Assembly: GCF_003073045.1 (NCBI RefSeq)
Contig: NC_037591.1
Span: 28,677,319 to 28,741,318 of the forward strand
Reading direction: 5' to 3'
Length of the DNA: 64,000 bases
From: Pomacea canaliculata
Lineage: Eukaryota > Mollusca > Gastropoda > Architaenioglossa > Ampullariidae
The translations under genes and the position numbers were made by a program. Every line of letters starts with the position of its first letter. Within the stretch, counting starts at the first letter, position 1. Under the pieces are notes generated by a model. The model saw only the letters and a program-made list of their open reading frames with translations, was not told the origin of the DNA and searched no databases. Positions 46,101 to 58,300 of the stretch are shown piece by piece.

Positions 46101-48285
46101 TACAGAGTTTCTTGAGCATCCACTGAGCAGGCATAGCTTTTATGGCTATATACATGTTTGAGTAAACTGTAAAGAGTTCATGCCTTCAAGTAACCCTGAC
46201 CAAAACAAAATATAAAATAAAAACAAATATCTTTTATTTACAAAAAAAAATCCCCCAAATTAACATGAAACAGATAAAACAACAGATCAACTTCCCAACC
46301 TTGACGAAGATGTGCTGTGCCACCTTCTCTGACTCTGACTCCTGGACCCTTCAACAAATTGGTCCGCATGTCTAAAGAGATGACCTGTTCAGGACAACAA
46401 AATTCATTTACTGACAGGGGATTTGAAGAATCCAATTTTGTTTTTCATTATATTTTATGAGATTTAATAATAGTTACGGCTTTGTAAATTCATAAACAAT
46501 TGGCTACTCCATTAGAACAAAGTTTCTTTTTTGGGAGTGGGGGTAAAATAAAGAAAGAATAGGTTGATTACAAGTGTGGGATGGATATATCAATATGTAA
46601 AATGCATTATTTTGATGTTTATATAAGGAAAATCTCCTGGGAAAATCATCTCCACAAGCATTAAGTATGCATACATGGACACACACTCATTCCCCAACTA
46701 TCCACGGTCAATCATCAAACTGACAATTCCTCCATCTCCTAAAGTGTTTGCCAAAAGGAAGAAAGTTTTCTGAGAAGAGAAGGAAGCACAAAAGCTCACC
46801 TGGCCAAAAGCACTCACACCTTTGTCTGTTCGACCACACCTGTGGTAGTTAGCCTTTTCTCTGTTGTAATGACAGAAATTATAATTTAATTTTCAAATTA
46901 AAAAAATCCTTTTCTTTTTATGACTTTCAAATTACATTCTCATTTTAGTGCAATAATGTGAACTCTGTAAAACCAGACTGAACTACGAGAAAAACAATCA
47001 AAGGAGCCTGTAACCCCAAAAGATTCAAGTTTCTTTAATGAGGCAATTCATTTCATCCAAATAATCGTTCAGAACAGAACATTACATAATGTTTGTTATG
47101 AGGCCATCTGTAATGTTTTTACCAAAAAATTGCTAGATTATGTTTTTTAAAAAAAAAACTTCCACTTGTCTTTATATCTGCCCATCAACACACATGCTAG
47201 CGTGTGAACATCTGTGCACATATAAGACCAAGGAGGACTTTCTTGACCTACCTTGACTCTACGAGACGTGTTTTAAGCAAGGCGTCAAAGATGACGGCCT
47301 CAATAGTGCGCTCAGTGTCTTCCTGCACAACAAATCCCTGGTAATCCCAGCCAAGATAGGCCACCTTGAGTGCCACATGTCTGGTGTTGTACCTATTTCA
47401 CCACATTATAGGAAAATTGAACTAAGGCTTCTCTGACTAACCTCTTAAGCAGGATAAGGATGTTTTGTTTTGAAAAAGGTTATAAGCACAATAATTATAA
47501 AAGTTATAAAAACAATGCTCAAAATCCCTGTATAATACTTCACTATAAACTGGTCATTTGCTTTGCCCTGTATATGAGAGCACAAGGAGATTTTCATTTA
47601 TTCCTCCTTCCTTACCCCAACCTTACTTCTAAGCTGCTAAGCTCTGATAAATTGAAGAACAGCAAAAAATCATTTGTTGGTTTTGGATTACAGGCCTTAT
47701 GGCTACAAGGAAAATACACAAATATAGATCATAATACCAACAACTATGGAAGTGATTTCAAAGGGAAGCAAAAAATCTGAATATCATCCCTTTATTTAAA
47801 ACAATTCAGCTTAAAAGTTTTCATCTACACTCTAATACACAGGTCTCCAAAAACATAGTAAATGGGCTTGGATCCAAATCTTGTTCAGACTTCCAAAGCT
47901 GGATGGGTGTGGCTTTTGAATAATTATAATGTGTTTGGTTGTAATTTATATTTTGTCTGAATTAATCAAAAGCTCTGGGCCATATTTTAGAGACTCGCAC
48001 CCTAACAGATAACAATCAGATGTATACATGTATATACTTGCATATACATATACACATGCATACATGTGAACTCATGCATGAAGTCTTTCAAAAAGAATTA
48101 AAAAAAAAAACAAAACAAAAAAAAACACCAACTGACTTATTGAAATCGAACTGTCGTTGTTTATCCCTGCGGGCTGCCTTCTCTTTGTCCGACTTGAGTA
48201 CGATATTCCGCAGCTGTGTCACGTGTGCCTCGAGCTGCTGAACACGCACCATGAGGTCCTGGACAGATAGAGAAAATTCAGCCAT
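39190..48285 (-). CDS. PUS3: tRNA pseudouridine(38/39) synthase, PUS3
   Basis: Thirteen coding exons on the minus strand: 48137-48285, 47252-47392, 46800-46860, 46300-46384, 44550-44655, 44097-44157, 43615-43748, 42869-42986, 41475-41538, 40848-40968, 40526-40581, 39602-39718 and 39190-39272. GT/AG junctions and phases agree throughout, giving 431 codons against about 480 in human PUS3. TruA-family motifs are intact: RHVALKVAYLGWDYQGF, the catalytic YHRCGRTDKGVSAFGQ (Asp109), RTYKYYFPKG, HDFRNLCKMD and VGQAFLWHQIRCIVAILFLI. The enzyme isomerises U38/U39 in the anticodon stem-loop of tRNAs. The start is uncertain. ATG 48285 gives MAEFSLSVQ, but those codons coincide with a pyrimidine-rich acceptor ending at 48259, and a phase-0 exon at 49016-49060 offers MQE as an alternative start. 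Introns carry a SINE and a LINE fragment. Confidence 0.95.
40139..40462 (-). repeat. Full-length tRNA-derived SINE with perfect target duplication
   Basis: On the minus strand the element begins GCGGCCCAGTGGCGCAACGG, continues TTAGCGCTGTTAGCGCC (box A), then GAGTTCATTTCTCGTCTCGG (box B region), and ends in a 31-base A tail (T run at 40139-40169). A perfect 13-bp duplication, GCCCTAAGCGCAT, flanks it at 40126-40138 and 40463-40475. The intact tail and duplication suggest a recent insertion. It lies in the PUS3 intron between exons 11 and 12, in sense orientation to PUS3. Confidence 0.9.
42166..42812 (-). pseudogene. LINE fragment (region before and into the reverse transcriptase), in a PUS3 intron
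   Basis: Minus-strand phrases in order: RITRSLKHVLNKNYFIGGAL near 42780, VRDTIKREYKDEI near 42695, DLCHVWQGIKSMVSVNHKTD near 42610, VSNQDLPNVLNNFCACSE near 42540, and TESLKQVKVNKSQGPDGICG near 42400 followed by LGGVFQHLLQVSLDSGHIP. They match the linker and fingers of Jockey/Rex-type LINEs (LNxKxxAF, YKxKxE, VWQGIxxMT, LPDxLNxFYARFE, VNxxKAxGPDGIxGRVL). Frameshifts and stops are present. The orientation equals that of PUS3. Confidence 0.8.
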
Positions 48286-49015
48286 CAAAACACGTCTGCT
48301 TTCATTCCCCCCCTTCTTTGACCTACCAACTTTTTAAGTTGTAAGTGGTTGGATGTGACTGTTGATTATATGCTGGCAGATGCTGTAAATTTAAAAACAA
48401 TCTGCCACAAATGCAGGAAAATGACAACTCAAATGCCAAAGCACAAACACGAAGGCAAGGCTGTATAATACCCAGCTGTACATGCACTATTTCAAGATAA
48501 ATTTCAGGTTAATTTTGGTCTGTTATCTCCAAAAAGTAGTTTTGTTAACATGCTTGCCAGTCAATAAAATGGATGCGATACATAAAGGCTGCATGACAAC
48601 TGATGCTGAAAAGTTTTCCAACTTCAATAGATTGATGAATGGCAGTGAACGTCAGAACATACTCAAGGTTATGACACAGAAACAAACATTTCTTTACCTG
48701 GGTTTCAATTTTAAAACATTTAGAGATTCATGCTGGATTATTTTAAACTGGGTTTTAAAAATTGCCTGGTACACTATTCTGACAGCATGACATTCTCTTC
48801 ATGACGATCATAAGTCAACATTTGCTCAGCATGCTTTTGACTGACTACCCCCCAGCATGCAGTCAGTCTGACACTAGGAAAGCTCTCTCCATCTTGCAGT
48901 TAAGTTTTCTAACGGCACTACCAGAACGCCACACTCCATGGTTACATGCTTCTAATGGACATGATACAGACACGAGCACATGCATAGACATAGTGTATGC
49001 GCTCTTTTGACACAC

Positions 49016-49060
49016 CTCTTGCATATCTTTAAGAGCTGCCACCTTCCTTAGAGCAATGTA
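49016..49060 (-). other. Candidate 45-bp coding exon between the 55-kb gene and PUS3
   Basis: The minus strand shows an acceptor (catgtcttttccacag) followed by 15 codons, YIALRKVAALKDMQE, and a donor (gag|gtgtgt). Both ends are phase 0. Splicing to the acceptor at 48259 (tctctatctgtccag) gives MQE|DLMVRVQQLEAHV, and leucines then recur every seven residues across the junction. The exon could be the first coding exon of PUS3, with the start at ATG 49022-49024. It could also be an internal exon linking the gene at 53751-55366. If unspliced, the frame runs on to a stop near 48863. Confidence 0.45.
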
Positions 49061-52000
49061 CTGTGGAAAAGACATGCATATATTCAATAATAATTATTCT
49101 TCAAATACCATTCCTTGGAGATTCGTCATTTGCATGCAAGTAAGGAGTGGAACCAATTACCAGTGGGGGAAAGGGAAAGGTGACAAGAACACACACAAAT
49201 ATGCAATATGAAAGTGTTATTTTCTCGATAAACATGACAATGATGACATACCATACGATGATGGCTACATTTAAGGTACTTTTTAAGAGGTATACAAATA
49301 AAAAAAGTAAGCATTTTTGGTTCTCGGTTATTATCCTTATGCACTAAAATGAAGAAAAATTCCACAAAACTTGCATGAAAACACTACTGCTACATTAAAA
49401 AAAATTTCAGACGGCTGCGACTTTTGTCACAACTGTTTCCTCCTTGTAATTGCCTCTCCTACCCTTCTCTTCCCTCCTCCTATCCACCCAAAGGATCCAT
49501 CCACAGCAAGAAATCCGTGCTGTTATTAAAGAACTCAGCATGGGTGCTTTTGTATTCTTTCTTGCCTAATGACAGCCCTTAAATCACTCTGACCAAACAG
49601 TGCCAGGTCACAGGATAATCACCATTCATGGGGGTGTCACAATGGGTGTAGCAAACCTGCAAAGACAGCTGATGCCATGTGATGTTGATAAAAACAATCT
49701 CTAAGGCCAGCCGGATTTCTCTGAAGAGCTCAGCATTTCCTTACATCCTTATCACACTGACCATATGCGGCCTGCTTTCTTGTTCACTCCACACAGAGTG
49801 AAATGGGAGAGAGACAGTGAGAGAGAGGATGGATAGGTTTCTGTAAGCATGAATGCATGTGCAGATATTCACACTCCTATGCACACATGCATAAGCTCAG
49901 TCCAGAAACATTCACATTAAATCAACTCCTTTCCCTGCGTGCCATTACAGTCTTGGAAATTACAGATGAGCACCCAATGACACTGCGGTGAAGTAAGCAG
50001 TTTCAACAACAGGTTATGCATCCTACTGGAGAATGAGATCTGCAGGTCCACTGGTAAGCCACCAGTATTCATGCAATGACAAAACAGTGAAGCCAAGATG
50101 TATAAGTGTTCAGAGCAACTAATGCCATGCACAAACCATGCAAACAATTTCAGGCAACCCAATTTTCTACCTCCCTGCAACCACTGAGTGGCCATACGTC
50201 CACTTAGTCAAATGTGTGGGCACCAGGCCCATGACCAGATTCAAAGGTACTCCTACATAATTATGACTGCTGCTCGCTTGCTAGCAAATTGCACACAACA
50301 ATTATGTAGTGGGCGATATTACTGCAAGCCCTTCATTTTTGATACCTCATTAATGTTTTACAACAGGGTCCTGGGCTAGCTGTTCCCAAATAATTACAAC
50401 TGATGCGAACTATATATCGGATTAAAAGAAAAAATGTAGCACATTGTGCAGAATAAAATTTTTGTGTTGTCACTAAACTGTGCTCCATACATAAAACACT
50501 CTCAACTGTGGATTATTACATGAACATGAAAACTGGAGGATTTTAAGTCTTTGATCAATCAAGACATATAGTGTTTAATTAACAAATACTGGACTGCCCA
50601 AGAGAAAATCATCATGCAAAGAATAAAACCCTATCTCAGCCACTGACTGCATCTCACACAAAAATACCTGGACACCACAGCGCAAGACTACCTCTACCAT
50701 TCCACAGCTAACACTACCTTCTGATATAACTGCTACCAAAGTACACAAATATTATAAAAATGACAAACAGCAAACATGCTCACATAGCCATGAAAAAATA
50801 TCTGACTGTATATTCAATACGTTTTTCATAACTATCCTTTTTCCTGCCACCTTCAAGCCTTTCCCATCACTGCCATTCACCTCCCTTTATACAAGCATCC
50901 CTTTATGTCTGCCTATGACAGGAGGTATACCTCAAATACTAATAAAGCTGCGGTGGAAAATAGTTTCTGGCTATATTAGAACAATCCTGAACATTTAAGA
51001 ATTCCTCTGCTCATGACTGGTCCACTGATTCCTAATGCCAGCATCCTAGGTCAATTCAGTTGAAGGACACAGGTTTTACGGTCTCAGCCAAACCTTGGCT
51101 GTTCGATTCCAGAAAATAAAATGGGATCCCATTAGTGTAAGCACCTACCAAAAGCAGACGTGCAAAGGGACTGCTATGCACATCTTTATGATACATAACA
51201 GTAAGAATCTATTTTATGTGTGATAGTGAAAAGGTGATGAGAAACATGATTTACAGTAATAAGTTTTCTTAAAAGTTTTGTGTTTGTTCTAGAATACTTT
51301 CATGTAGACTTCAAAAACAGGGATTAATGATACTATAAAAAATATGTGCATGGAGTTTTATTCACTAAGCACAATAGCATGCATATAAAATCAAACGAGT
51401 CTTTGCAAAAGTGAATGATGAAAAATAATTTTTTTTAAAATCCATTAAATGTTTTTTAAAAGTTGATGAATGCAGACCTATACATTTTAAGAACTGTTGA
51501 TGATTATATAAAATATCAGTATCAGCACTGGTGGTTTTAGCTAGTGGTTAAAACTGTTCTTACATAAAGAAGAGCAGATTGGAAGATAAATAATATTTTC
51601 CATATTTATGTTATGTGTAACTTTTCGTCAATATGTTGAACCACCAATGACAACACAGGTCACAGACATTCAAACAGCACACAAGTAGCATAAAATGCTT
51701 TTATCAAGACAAGACAAAAATCTTTATTCATGTGCTGCATGTGCATGCATTCTAGTACTACTAATATTCATAAACAGAAGGGGAAAATCTTTTGTCCACA
51801 AGAAGGCTACAAATAAATATATGGATGATTATTAAAAAAATGGATAAATTAACAAAAATTATCAGTATCTACAAAATATAGTCTTCTTGACTGGAAATGC
51901 AGTCAGTTAAAATACATAATTTTCATAACTTAATACTACTTGTCCTGATGATTGCCAGTGATCTCACTACTTGGATGTAAAAAATGCTTCTCTTCTCCTT

Positions 52001-53750
52001 CCCCTCCACCCATCCCTTCTCCTTTCTTGAAAATAAATTTTAAAAAACTGTCTATGCTCTTTCTTTGCTTGCCATTCTCCAAGAATTCTGATAATTAGTA
52101 CTAACAGTACTGAGGAAGCAACAAAGCAGCTTAATAAGATGCTAGAGATATTTAAGTAAAATTTATGAACTGGACTATTGAAAAGGATAAGTCTGATGTG
52201 ATGATAAAACTTTGTCTTAAGCACCTTGGGTTTGATGGAGAAAATTATAACTGAACTCAGCATTTTTAAAAGATTCTAGCTAGATGTATTATTAAGGGAA
52301 CAAACTACAAAAGGCAGACAAACACAACAAAGTTCCGAACAATCACTAGCATGAACAAGTCCCAGAGTGGAAGCAGTCAGGAGGCAGGGTACAGGACAGC
52401 ACCAGAAAGAGAGAAAGAAAGAAAAAGAGAGATAGGCAGGTAGAAGCAGAAGTAGTGAGAGTCCTAAGCTGGAGTGAATGTTGGGAAATATTTTGAACCA
52501 ACAATACTGATCCTAAAGGGTCTTTCATGTCTGATATCTATATGGAAACAATCAGAATAGACCAGAAATGGTTCTATACTGAGCTTTTACTTGTCTTCAA
52601 GGTAATATGGAGAAAGGTGGGTGGGTGAACAGCTCCTTAAGGATCATATTATGGCTATATGCATAAATGATAGATATTAATCTTGCTCGACATTTTTCAG
52701 AAAATATATAATGGGCACTGATGCCAAGTGTGGTTTAGAATGGTGGATCAGATCTAATGCCAGAACTTTCCAGAGGGGATAATGTGCATAAGCAAGCATG
52801 CATACATGCTCACATGCACAAACACATGCATAAATATATCAGATCACCTTGACCACAAACCAAAGTGAAATGGGTTTATCCTCTCTTTTTCTCTAAGAAA
52901 TAGTGGTCTTTGGTTTGACCATCAAAGGAAAAAACACTAGTTTGAACCCAAGAGTAAATATGGTACAAAGATATCTAGCTGTGATGATGGCCAAAGCCCA
53001 ATGCGTTAGTAAAGTTTTAATGGAAATGTGTTCCATCAAGGGGTTATGTACAACTTCATTAAAACTGGTGAAGACAGGGGATACCAAAGGTAGGAACACA
53101 CACCCTCCTTCATCACCACCAAACCGAATATGAAACATAACAGATGCTTTAAAGTCCCTACATTGATAATCTGTTTATAATTTTATTTTGTTGAAATATG
53201 CTATTGAAGACAGGTGCAAAAAACTAACCACATGTCCTGACCTACAGCAGTTTACATCCCATAACCAAAAAAGCACAAAGTAATAATACGCCCCTCACCA
53301 AGGGAACCAGGTTATATAATTGCTAGGGGTATGCAAATACATTTTTTGATGGTAGTCTTCTTTAAAGGAAATTTCCATCTCAAGTAAATTAACTTCAAAA
53401 TAGTTTTTTTTTCCAAATGATAGAGAAAAGTGGGGGAAAAAACCCATTGGAGATCCCAGCAAGTTAGAATTTGTAAAGAAAGCAAATATAAAGCAACAAA
53501 AAAGAAAAATATGAAAAAGTATAACTGACTGAACAAACTTATGAACTCCAGAATTGTGTCCGCCAACACTGGACAACCAACATTCAAAGCATGCTTGAAT
53601 GGGCGGGCTCAAGACAACAAACAATGCAAATGCAACGCAAACAGAGCATGCACATGCTGTGTTACCAATGCAGGCACCATGGGAGGGAACCAGGCAAAAG
53701 GATGGGATAATCCATTCCAATAGTTTTCCAACACCACCAGAAAAAGGTAC
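49061..53750. other. Intronic or intergenic sequence, no gene recognised
   Basis: This 4.7-kb stretch lies between the candidate mini-exon and the last recognised exon of the unrecognised gene. ORFs are under 100 codons and lack motifs. The long ORF reading past 53751 becomes low-complexity hydrophobic sequence and is taken as intron. A GA-rich microsatellite (gaaagagagaaagaaagaaa) lies near 52406-52430. Confidence 0.4.
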
Positions 53751-55366
53751 CTTCTCATATTCATCGTCGACATCCCCATGTTCTGTCACCTCTGCATCAT
53801 CGTCTATGACAAGGCATCCCTCTGTTTCATCTTCTGTATCATCAATAATAGTACGGTCCTCAACATCCTCACTGCCCATGGGACTTGGCGTTGGAGTAAG
53901 TTCTGGAGCTGAGAACTGATATGTCCAGTATTTCTTTGAAGAACTATTTGGTGAACCTAGTTGGCAATATTTCCGTGTGGTGTAACTCTCACCACCACTT
54001 GTACCTCCACCGCCATTAGACTGTGCAGGATCACTAGACATATATGACTTCAGCAACTCATTTCTCTCTGACCATGAAGAACCTTCTTTATGACTCAACA
54101 CAGCATGTCCGTTCTTTGTTGGGGTGCTAGCTGAAGAGCCCTTTGTAGTGAGTTCCATTGGGCTATCATTGTCAATATCAGAAGCTGTTGTTGTGGCAGC
54201 AGATTCTGGATCAGGCTTGATATGCACAGAAGCTGTTGTTGTGGCAGCAGATTCCGGATCAGGCTTGATACGCAAGTCAAGAGAAGACACCTGTGGCTGT
54301 GATGTACCAAGAACAGCAGCAGCTGCCACAGCTTGGTGATGCTGGTGTCTACGGTGGTGTTGGGCACTGATGGAGAAGGGCTCTGGGAAGACTGGAATAT
54401 TGAGATGTGATGCAGGGCTGAGGTAGAGGATAGGAGGGGAGCTCCGAAACTGTTCACAAAGGGCAGCAGCTGCTGCTGCTGCTGCACTTGCACCATTTTG
54501 TCTCAGAAGGGAGGCCACTTCAGACACTGGAGAGTCCCGCTGCAGCAGAAGGTCATCTGATGTTTCAGAACTTGGACTTGCACTGGCATTGTCTAATGCA
54601 TTGGCACTATAATCTGCAGCCTCTGTCTGCTTGCCATCGGATATGGTGGAGGTTGCTGGTGAGTTAGCCTCATCTTTAAAGGAGTTGTGACTGCCAAGAA
54701 CCTCTACAAACCAATGGTCAACGAAGCCAAGTCGCATGGTAAGCTTCACACGAAAGCTACACTTATGGCCTCTTACTTTTGCCTTTTCGCAGTCTGCAAA
54801 CATATACCGGGTCAAAAACTCGTAAAAGATGTTTTAAAAAATGACATACAACAATAGTTGCATTTAAAGTATATTATCAGCAATACAATAACTGATTTTT
54901 AATTCAAAATCCATGAAATCAAATAATCTTGGCAGCCTTTGCCCAAAATGGATCTAATACAAAGCCTAGCTATCCAAGCAAGGAAATATTAACGACAAGC
55001 TCACAAAAACAAAACAAAAAACTCACCAGAAAGACACTGGCCTTGTCCACCACATCCTCGCTGGCATCCTCCTGTACCACTACAATATAGTGTTTCTCTG
55101 GCTACCACAATCTGGCGCACGTTCCTAGCACGTCCTGCCCGCACGCTTCCATTCTCTAACACCATTCGACCAAACTCAGTGAGGGAGAAGCGGTCATCTA
55201 GGAAACTGAGACCCTTGTGCACGTCCACGTAGATCTTGTGGACCTCACGGCCCTTGCGCAGCATGCTTGCCTGCCTGTACACATCTATACCATACAGGTA
55301 TTTCCGCAGATCCTGGCAAGGCACCTTCTCACCCTTCATCACAGAAGATTTGCGCTTCGTTGCCAT
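53751..55366 (-). CDS. Unrecognised probable nuclear protein, first 461 codons
   Basis: Two minus-strand exons, 55027-55366 and 53751-54793, join in phase 1 (donor tctg|gtgagt, acceptor atatgtttgcag). Start ATG 55364-55366 follows in-frame stops in the same exon, whose acceptor (ctctcatttag) ends at 55393. I do not recognise the family. Residues 1-160 are compact and look like a folded domain (DLRKYLYGIDVYRQASMLRK, RFSLTEFGRMVLENGSVRAG, KLTMRLGFVDHWFVEVLGSH) with cysteines at 95, 101, 105, 111, 115 and 125. The rest is low-complexity: eight alanines at 217-224, His-rich 258-266, two copies of IKPDPESAATTTAS at 289-318, a Gly/Ser stretch near 370-382, and an acidic end at 421-460 with IIDDTEDE and LVIDDD. 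This resembles a transcriptional regulator, which is inference. The 3' donor aag|gtacct is weak but the following reading is not protein-like. The next exon is unresolved; 49016-49060 is phase-compatible. Confidence 0.72.
54181..54276 (-). repeat. In-frame 48-bp tandem duplication in the unrecognised gene
   Basis: Two adjacent copies of a 48-base unit begin at 54181 and 54229 and differ at few positions (for example gattctggatc versus gattccggatc). Each encodes IKPDPESAATTTAS plus two linker residues on the minus strand. The length keeps the frame, and each unit carries a consensus SUMO-attachment motif (IKPD). Confidence 0.85.
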
Positions 55367-55392
55367 TGTTACAATTTTTAGGATGAGTCAGT

Positions 55393-58300
55393 CTAAATGA
55401 GAGGTGTTCCTCATGAGATTGCCTTACTGTGACTTTAGCAAGGCAAACATGGGGGATGGGAAGCAATCTTCAAAAAAAAAAAAAAAAAACAGTGCTGGAA
55501 GACAAAGGACTGAAAGAGTATTTTTTGCAAATATCTTTAGCCCCACGTTTCAACACTTTACACAGTGATTCAGAAGTGAGGATACATCATTCTGCAAACA
55601 GGAAGATGACATGTGGCTTGGGAGTAAACCCAGTCTCACTCTTCTAGATTCAAGTTCTCACCACAAAACTCAGAGGACTCAATCTTTGTATTCCTGTTAT
55701 CCATATCTTCAAATTGTGTCATATGAGTATTTTTCCCCTTTTGTTTGGAAAAGGAAAGTAGCTGCTTACGTTCATTTATGCACAAGGCTGCCCAGCAGTT
55801 GCTTGACTAGATTTCTCAGCTGATTTCAATACTGTAATATTGCTGTTCCTACAACTGACGACACGGTTCAGGTGCGGTTGTACATTCCAATGGTTCCACT
55901 GACAAGTGCACATAGTTCACAACTATATGAAAGCAACTTAGTTCTTGCAAACAAGCAAAGACCCAACAGTAATCATCATCAAATACATGAGTAATATCAC
56001 AGGCACAGAATATCAAAACCTCAAATAAACCAGGGCATGGCTTTTGGAAAACCGAATGGAAGCTCACATTGATGAATAAAAAGACAGACCAGTGTTAATT
56101 GTAGCACCACCAATAATTCCAGGGTGCAAGAAAAACATATAATTAAGTGATTCCGTCTACGGCATGGTCAGGCAGAAACAATTCTCCACAAAATATGAGT
56201 GTTCGTTTTGAAGAAGCTGATCCTATTTTGCAAGTTCAAGTGTCTTAGATGGCAGTTAAGTCTGAAACCTTGATGCTGGGTACCCATGTCGCCCAGTGTC
56301 ATTGCATGATGTCACTTCCTGTCTGACAGCGATTTCTTTTCCCTACTGAGTGGTAGAAAAAGATATGTGGTTAAGAAAAGCAAGAACAAAAGAGAGAAGT
56401 AAGCACAACAGATGGTATAATATAAACATCTTCAAAGAAAAAAAACCTGGAAGGTCTTTTTTTATAAAACCCACTGTCCTGTGTAAATTACATTCAAAAA
56501 ACAGAAGAGATGGGTGAGGAGGTAATGACCCTTTAACTGTGTACTGCAAGGCATTGTTTAAAAAAGGAAAACTATTACTTTTCGCTATATATCCATTTGC
56601 TCATCTGGATGCTTTCTACTTATTTCACCATTAAAATATTGTTATTACTGATGCTGCTGCTAAAATAAGATAAAGTTAGCATAACATTATATTATTATAA
56701 TTAGTCAATTGTGAAATGAGCTCACATCCTACATTCAACCACTTGTGAACATGCTCAACTAGGCACTCCTCATACATGCACTCTGGTGAGAAGATGTGCA
56801 TGCATATGTGCGGTTGCATACACGCATAAGACAAACAACACAAAACCCACAGTGGCATACCAATAAGTGTTATCTTCTGTATGAAACACTGACTATAGTG
56901 GGTTTGTTAGTGGAAAAAGGCATCTAATACTTCAACACAAAAGCCTGAACTGTGTAGCACCTTAGAGTAAAATAATCGCTGCCTCAAATCACAATCAATG
57001 CCATAATCACTACAAAATCTTGTGAGAGGTTTGATGAAAAAAAAAAAGAGTAAAAATCAACAACTGAACATGAAAATTGTTCTAAAATCAGAAGTAATAA
57101 AATTCTCCAGTGCGAAAACTCCAAACATCTTGACTTCACAGTCCTTACTATGGGGACAATGCACAAGAAGAAAAAATTCCTCTTCTTCTAACAGCCCTAG
57201 ATATTACATTTTTTTGTCCAGGAAAGCATCAAAGGAAGAAAGGAAGGGACATGTCATTCTGCATTGCACTGTGCCATAACAAAAGTTTATTTTAATCGAG
57301 AGAAGTGGGTGGTTAATATTTGCTTCTTGTTTTTGATGACAAATTTGACTAAATTTGTGATCCATAATCCAATGAGAGGTTGGTGACACAAAAGACCACA
57401 GTTCACATACAGATTTTGTGCAAAAAGGGAAAATCACAGGATTAGAAAATGGTAGCAGAAAATGAAATTTTCAGACACAAAATTAGTGAGTTGGAGAGCC
57501 TTAGCAGTTGGGACCATCTATATGCACATCTTTGCAGCAGCCTGCTAAAATTGCTAGATTCTGCTCTGGAAAATGTTTATGGTGCATAGAAACTATTTCC
57601 TACATGCATTAAACAAAATATAATTCTGCATGTGTTGCAGATGAAAAAAATTGTTTAATAAATGTAAGGAATTCTTGATTTGTAGAATTATATTTCTTAA
57701 ACTTCAAGTTGAATTTTATGTCATGAAAAGTTACCCCTTCCCATTAAATTTTTTAAAATTGCATTCATCTTTTCTAGTTGTTTTAAATAGCTAAAATGTT
57801 AGCCAAAACATGACTACAACTGTAACTTTCTAAAAAAGCACATACACGTGATCATGACATCCCCTTTCCTAAAAGCAGCCTAGTTTTTTGCACACTTGCA
57901 GTGACCACAATGACCATCAAATGTTTTGGTGCAAAAGCATAAACACTTGCTAAATAAACTTCACTAAATACCAGCTTCAATTACACTTAATATCAGCTGT
58001 TTACAATATGAACCAGGAGTTTAAATGAGCACACTGGTCTTCTTTAGGTGTTATGTTGTGTTTGTCTCCAAATAATTCAATCAATAGTCTTCAACTACTA
58101 TTTTATATTCCAAGAAACATAATGCAACTTTTCTTTAAAACTTAATGTATATAAAAGATTGTTTAGCAGTATTACTAATTAAATTTGCTATATTATGCAA
58201 AAGAACTATTAGAGGAATAAAATAATTAGGGTAATAAGCTAAATAACATTTAAAATTTTTCACATCATCCAATGCCTTTGCAGTAAAATGTACATGGTCA

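Noticed and set aside
48863..49087. 74-codon minus-strand ORF as an independent small gene
   Set aside because: Only its first 15 codons after the acceptor look coding; the rest reads past a donor. Kept only as the candidate mini-exon.
51080..51115. Box-B-like GTTCGATTCC suggesting a tRNA gene
   Set aside because: No matching box A or acceptor stem can be formed around it; at most a decayed SINE.
53295..53750. Continuation of the 55-kb gene's reading frame to a stop at 53295
   Set aside because: After DEYEK the reading becomes hydrophobic and low-complexity with no resemblance to the preceding protein, and a donor-like GTACCT lies at the change point. I treat it as intron.
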